From contig SXUJ01000117.1 of the NCBI GenBank assembly GCA_005790565.1, positions 1-33,199 on the forward strand: a DNA stretch of 33,199 nt. The letters run 5' to 3'. This document shows positions 30,800 to 33,199 of this stretch, piece by piece (position 1 is the stretch's first letter; each line of letters starts with the position of its first letter). The stretch is from Planctomycetia bacterium (GTDB taxonomy: Bacteria; Planctomycetota; Phycisphaerae; Phycisphaerales; SM1A02). The notes below the pieces were generated by a model. That model saw only the letters and a list, made by a program, of their open reading frames with translations. It searched no databases and was not told the origin of the DNA. The position numbers and the translations under genes were made by a program.

Positions 30800-31690
30800 T
30801 CATTCGGCGTTCTGACTCTGCTCTTTGATCCGGTCAATGGCCGTCTTCATTTCGACAACGCGCCGCGCGATCTCGACTTCCTGCGACTTGCTCGCGATCG
30901 TGTTCGCTTCGCGCAACATCTCCTGCGCGAGAAAGTCGAGCGTCCGACCCGCAGCCTCAATGTGCGAGGGAGCGATCACTTGCGTGTACTGCGCGAGGTG
31001 ACCACTCAGTCTCGTGATCTCCTCTGCGATGTCACTTCTCTCCGCAAAGACCGCCACTTCGCGCAGGATCGCTCCCTCGTCGACCTTCGCGCCCGCCTCC
31101 GCGAGTAACGCAATCATGCGGGTGCGCAGACGATCCTCATACGCCTTGACCGACGCGGGCGACAGCGCGCGCACGGCATCAAGTGCGGTCGCGATCACTT
31201 CGCCGTAACGAACAAGTTCCTTCGAGAGTTCCGCACCCTCACGCGCTTTCGCCACAAGCGCAGCAGCGACCGCTTCATCAACGAGGCCGAGCAACACTGG
31301 ACGCGCCAGTGCGAGTAACGCTTCGCCGCCCTGTGAGTGCGCGATGCCCGGCGCGGCGAGGAGGGATGCGAGATCGACCGTCGCGCGGTCTCGAAGTTCG
31401 ACCGGCAACGCATCCATGAGTTGTGAAAGCAATGCACGAACGGCTTCGGGATTGATCTCCACTCCTGCCACTCGCCCACCGGGCACAAACCGCACGACGA
31501 CGGAGACGCTTCCGCGCGAGAGTCGTTTGGCAACCAGTGCTTCGATCTCTGCCTCGAGCGCCGAGAGTTCTTCCGGAAGGCGAACGCCGCACTTAAAGAA
31601 ACGGTTGTTGACAGACTTCACTTCCACGGAGAAACGACAACCTTCGGCTTCGGCCGCTGCTGCTCCGAAACCGGTCATCGATCGAATCAT
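30800..31690 (-). CDS. yicC: YicC-family endoribonuclease
   Basis: A 296-residue protein of the conserved YicC family, whose E. coli member has endoribonuclease activity. The N-terminus MIRSMTGFG and VEVKSVNNRF are near-universal family signatures. The C-terminal DUF1732-like helical part includes EEITRLSGHL, GRTLDFLAQEMLREANTIASKS and VEMKTAIDRIKEQ. The length is normal. There is no Shine-Dalgarno or close -10 box. It follows secG by 42 bases and precedes the phosphotransferase gene by 10, so it is probably internal to the tpiA-secG transcript. Confidence 0.95.
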   Translation of the reverse strand: MIRSMTGFGAAAAEAEGCRFSVEVKSVNNRFFKCGVRLPEELSALEAEIEALVAKRLSRGSVSVVVRFVPGGRVAGVEINPEAVRALLSQLMDALPVELRDRATVDLASLLAAPGIAHSQGGEALLALARPVLLGLVDEAVAAALVAKAREGAELSKELVRYGEVIATALDAVRALSPASVKAYEDRLRTRMIALLAEAGAKVDEGAILREVAVFAERSDIAEEITRLSGHLAQYTQVIAPSHIEAAGRTLDFLAQEMLREANTIASKSQEVEIARRVVEMKTAIDRIKEQSQNAE

Positions 31691-31732
31691 CGTGAAGCCC
31701 TTGCAATCCTTTGCAGAGTGCGGTCTCTTCCA

Positions 31733-32173
31733 TCAAGGCGCGGCTGGCGCGTCAACCGGTGCCGGAGTTTCGATTGGTGGGATCGCTACTGGCGCGTCCG
31801 TCACTGGAGTAGGTGTCGCTGGCGCGTCCGTCACTGGCGCGACCGGCACCGCTGTGTCAGTCGCCGGAGTCACCGGGACCGAGTCCGTTGCGGTTGCCGC
31901 GTCGGGAGTAGGCGCGGGCGTGTTGCGCATCACATTGCTCGTGATGTTCAGACCGATGGCGAGCAGAAGGTAAACCACGAACGCGGCAATCGTTGCAACC
32001 GTGAGTGCGTCGCCCGTTCGTCCACCGAATGCAGTGTCTGTTCCACCACCGCCTGCGCCGCCGAACGCACCCGCGAGGCCGCCACCTTGAGGGCGCTGCA
32101 CCAGAATGATGAGCACCAGCGCGGCAGACACGAGGATGAAGAGGACGGTGAAAACGGAATACAGGGCGTTCAT
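31733..32173 (-). CDS. secG: Protein translocase subunit SecG with a Pro/Thr-rich extension
   Basis: A 146-residue protein. Two membrane segments lie at about 6-26 and 57-77, separated by the Gly-rich loop VQRPQGGGLAGAFGGAG typical of SecG, which assists SecYE in preprotein export. The C-terminal tail of about 65 residues is rich in Pro, Ala, Thr and Val with recurring PVTDAP units; ordinary SecG proteins lack most of it. The start at 32173 is chosen because GAGG lies 5 bases upstream; ATG 32191 is possible. It lies 43 bases downstream of tpiA, an arrangement common in bacteria. Confidence 0.92.
   Translation of the reverse strand: MNALYSVFTVLFILVSAALVLIILVQRPQGGGLAGAFGGAGGGGTDTAFGGRTGDALTVATIAAFVVYLLLAIGLNITSNVMRNTPAPTPDAATATDSVPVTPATDTAVPVAPVTDAPATPTPVTDAPVAIPPIETPAPVDAPAAP
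31789..31837 (-). repeat. Tandem direct repeat in the secG tail
   Basis: A 19-base unit beginning CTGGCGCGTCCG on the plus strand recurs exactly at 31789-31807 and 31819-31837, a 30-base period. It encodes the repeated VTDAP units of the SecG tail. Confidence 0.8.
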
Positions 32174-32216
32174 GAAAACCTCAAATGACACTCGGACTAG
32201 TTCGCTGCCGCTGACG

Positions 32217-33014
32217 CTAGGAGCACAGGGCGTTCACAATCGCGAGGAAGTCGTCGCTCTTGAGCGACGCCCCACCGATGAGCCCACCGTCGACCTCTTC
32301 GCACGCGAAGAGTTCGGCTGCGTTGTTCGCATTCACCGAGCCGCCGTAAATCACACGGATCGATTGAGCGAACGGAGCACTATACAGGTCAGCGAGCACT
32401 TCCCGAATGCTCCGATGCGCTTGGATGACATCCTGGACTGTCGCGGCGTCGCCGGTTCCAATCGCCCAAACTGGCTCATAAGCGACCACCAATGCACGCG
32501 CTTGCTCTGCGGAAATGCCGGACAGGCAGCCTTGCACCTGCTCCCTTAGCACTTCGCACGCACGGCCCTCCCGCCGTTGCGCGCGAGACTCCCCGACGCA
32601 GAGGACTGGAATCAAGCCGTTTTCAATGGCGCGAGTCAACTTTGCGTTGAGGAGTCCATCGAGTTCACCCAGCCCATGCCGCCGTTCTGAATGCCCGATA
32701 AGCACGGTCCGGCAGCCGAGATCAACAAGCATCGCCCCACTCGTTTGACCGGTGTACGCCCCTTGCGCATGCGCACTCAGATCCTGCCCGCCGACAAGGA
32801 TTGCACGGTGGCCGACCGCGTGGACTGTCGCGTGCAAGTAGGGAAACGGCGGAAAGATGGCGACATCCACGGTTGGCGCATGTCTGGAACCTCCGTTCGC
32901 CACATCGTCAGCCAACTCGGCGGCTCGCGCGCAGTCGGTGTTCATCTTCCAGTTTCCCCCGACAAACGGCCGACGCACAAGACGCGTGGTATCGGATTGC
33001 GAGGGGTGGTGCAT
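32217..33014 (-). CDS. tpiA: Triosephosphate isomerase
   Basis: A 265-residue TIM-barrel enzyme interconverting dihydroxyacetone phosphate and glyceraldehyde 3-phosphate. The catalytic residues are all present: K23 in GGNWKMN, H108 in IGHSER and E180 in [11 protein letters not shown]. The phosphate-binding YGGSVN and GGASLK near the C-terminus are intact. ATG 33014 gives an N-terminus slightly longer than most TpiA, but the TACGCT box 6 bases upstream supports it. The in-frame extension to 33188 would run antisense through alaS. It probably heads a transcript with secG, yicC and the phosphotransferase gene. Confidence 0.97.
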   Translation of the reverse strand: MHHPSQSDTTRLVRRPFVGGNWKMNTDCARAAELADDVANGGSRHAPTVDVAIFPPFPYLHATVHAVGHRAILVGGQDLSAHAQGAYTGQTSGAMLVDLGCRTVLIGHSERRHGLGELDGLLNAKLTRAIENGLIPVLCVGESRAQRREGRACEVLREQVQGCLSGISAEQARALVVAYEPVWAIGTGDAATVQDVIQAHRSIREVLADLYSAPFAQSIRVIYGGSVNANNAAELFACEEVDGGLIGGASLKSDDFLAIVNALCS

Positions 33015-33020
33015 ACCGCA

Positions 33021-33026
33021 AGCGTA
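33021..33026 (-). promoter_or_regulatory. -10-like box TACGCT close to the tpiA start
   Basis: On the minus strand TACGCT, TGCGGT and ATG 33014 are contiguous. It forms the left half of a symmetric pair with the alaS box. Confidence 0.6.
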
Positions 33027-33045
33027 CACCGAGGATGCGAGGGCG

Positions 33046-33051
33046 TACTCT
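33046..33051 (+). promoter_or_regulatory. -10-like box TACTCT close to the alaS start
   Basis: TACTCT ends 9 bases before ATG 33061 with no Shine-Dalgarno. It forms the right half of a symmetric pair with the tpiA box. Confidence 0.55.
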
Positions 33052-33060
33052 TGCCTCCCC

Positions 33061-33199
33061 ATGCGCCCGTCCACCGCCGTCGCCATTCGCCAAGCGTTCA
33101 TTGATTTCTTTGTCGCCAAAGCCGCACACACCTTCGCGCCCTCAAGCGCCGTGGTGCCGCACGATGACCCGACACTGCTGTTCACCAACGCGGGAATGA
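33061..33199 (+). CDS. alaS: Alanyl-tRNA synthetase, N-terminal part (runs off the window)
   Basis: The frame from ATG 33061 reads without a stop to the window end. It gives 46 residues including [20 protein letters not shown] and [13 protein letters not shown]. These match the highly conserved N-terminus of alanyl-tRNA synthetase (in E. coli, IRQAFLDFF... and [12 protein letters not shown]), which charges tRNA-Ala. The rest lies outside. It is divergent from tpiA with only 46 bases between the two start codons. There is no Shine-Dalgarno; a TACTCT box lies 9 bases upstream. Confidence 0.95.
   Translation, partial: MRPSTAVAIRQAFIDFFVAKAAHTFAPSSAVVPHDDPTLLFTNAGM

Overview
The window looks like chromosomal DNA of a GC-rich planctomycete, most likely of the class Phycisphaerae. 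The taxonomic pointers are a paired DUF1549/DUF1553 protein (with a PSCyt1-type CxxCH site) and DUF1501 protein, a secreted metalloprotease ending in a dockerin-like module with a C-terminal Cys, a GYF_2-domain membrane protein, and a eukaryote-like UDPGP-family nucleotidyltransferase. These are inferences from protein families; no 16S gene or other marker is present. I found no mobile element, CRISPR array, tRNA or rRNA.

Layout. 1-7098 (+): a protein-quality block with the GGM-tail end of one GroEL, then groES, a second GroEL without that tail, a strong hairpin terminator, dnaJ (TTG start), grpE, an FmdB-type zinc-ribbon protein and RNase R. 7377-8531 (+): GYF_2 membrane protein, overlapping tail-to-tail with 8513-12717 (-), the translationally coupled DUF1549/DUF1553 and DUF1501 pair. 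12917-13549 (+): small secreted protein followed by two hairpins. 13711-16073 (-): an unnamed exported protein coupled by ATGA to a metzincin protease with a dockerin end. 16157-16903 (-): dienelactone-hydrolase-like enzyme. 17191-18852 (+): membrane-anchored FG-GAP beta-propeller. 19083-20198 (-): tRNA-dihydrouridine synthase. 20389-22709 (-): pdxJ, dapA and a Nudix hydrolase. 22905-25732 (+): phoU, a UAP1-like pyrophosphorylase and a four-helix membrane protein. 25733-27565 (-): recJ. 27834-28454 (+): adenylate kinase. 28544-33014 (-): tpiA, secG, yicC, a phosphotransferase and a PDZ protein. 33061 to the end (+): start of alaS.

Most genes are housekeeping; the accessory part is the envelope/secreted block between 7.4 and 18.9 kb. 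The most unusual signal is regulatory. At ten genes, mostly the first of their transcription unit and nine of them without a Shine-Dalgarno sequence, a -10-like hexamer (TAnnnT, once CATACT) lies only 6-10 bases before the start codon. This predicts leaderless or nearly leaderless mRNAs. Genes with clear Shine-Dalgarno sequences lack the close box. Divergent tpiA and alaS appear to share one symmetric, interlocked promoter of this kind. Other leads are the unusual second GroEL, the coupled metzincin/partner pair, a dispersed double-hairpin repeat, and a possible short upstream reading frame before recJ.

No intergenic stretch exceeds about 290 bases. The longer ones (7099-7376, 16904-17190, 18853-19082, 20199-20388, 22710-22904) hold only the promoter boxes, Shine-Dalgarno sites and hairpins listed.
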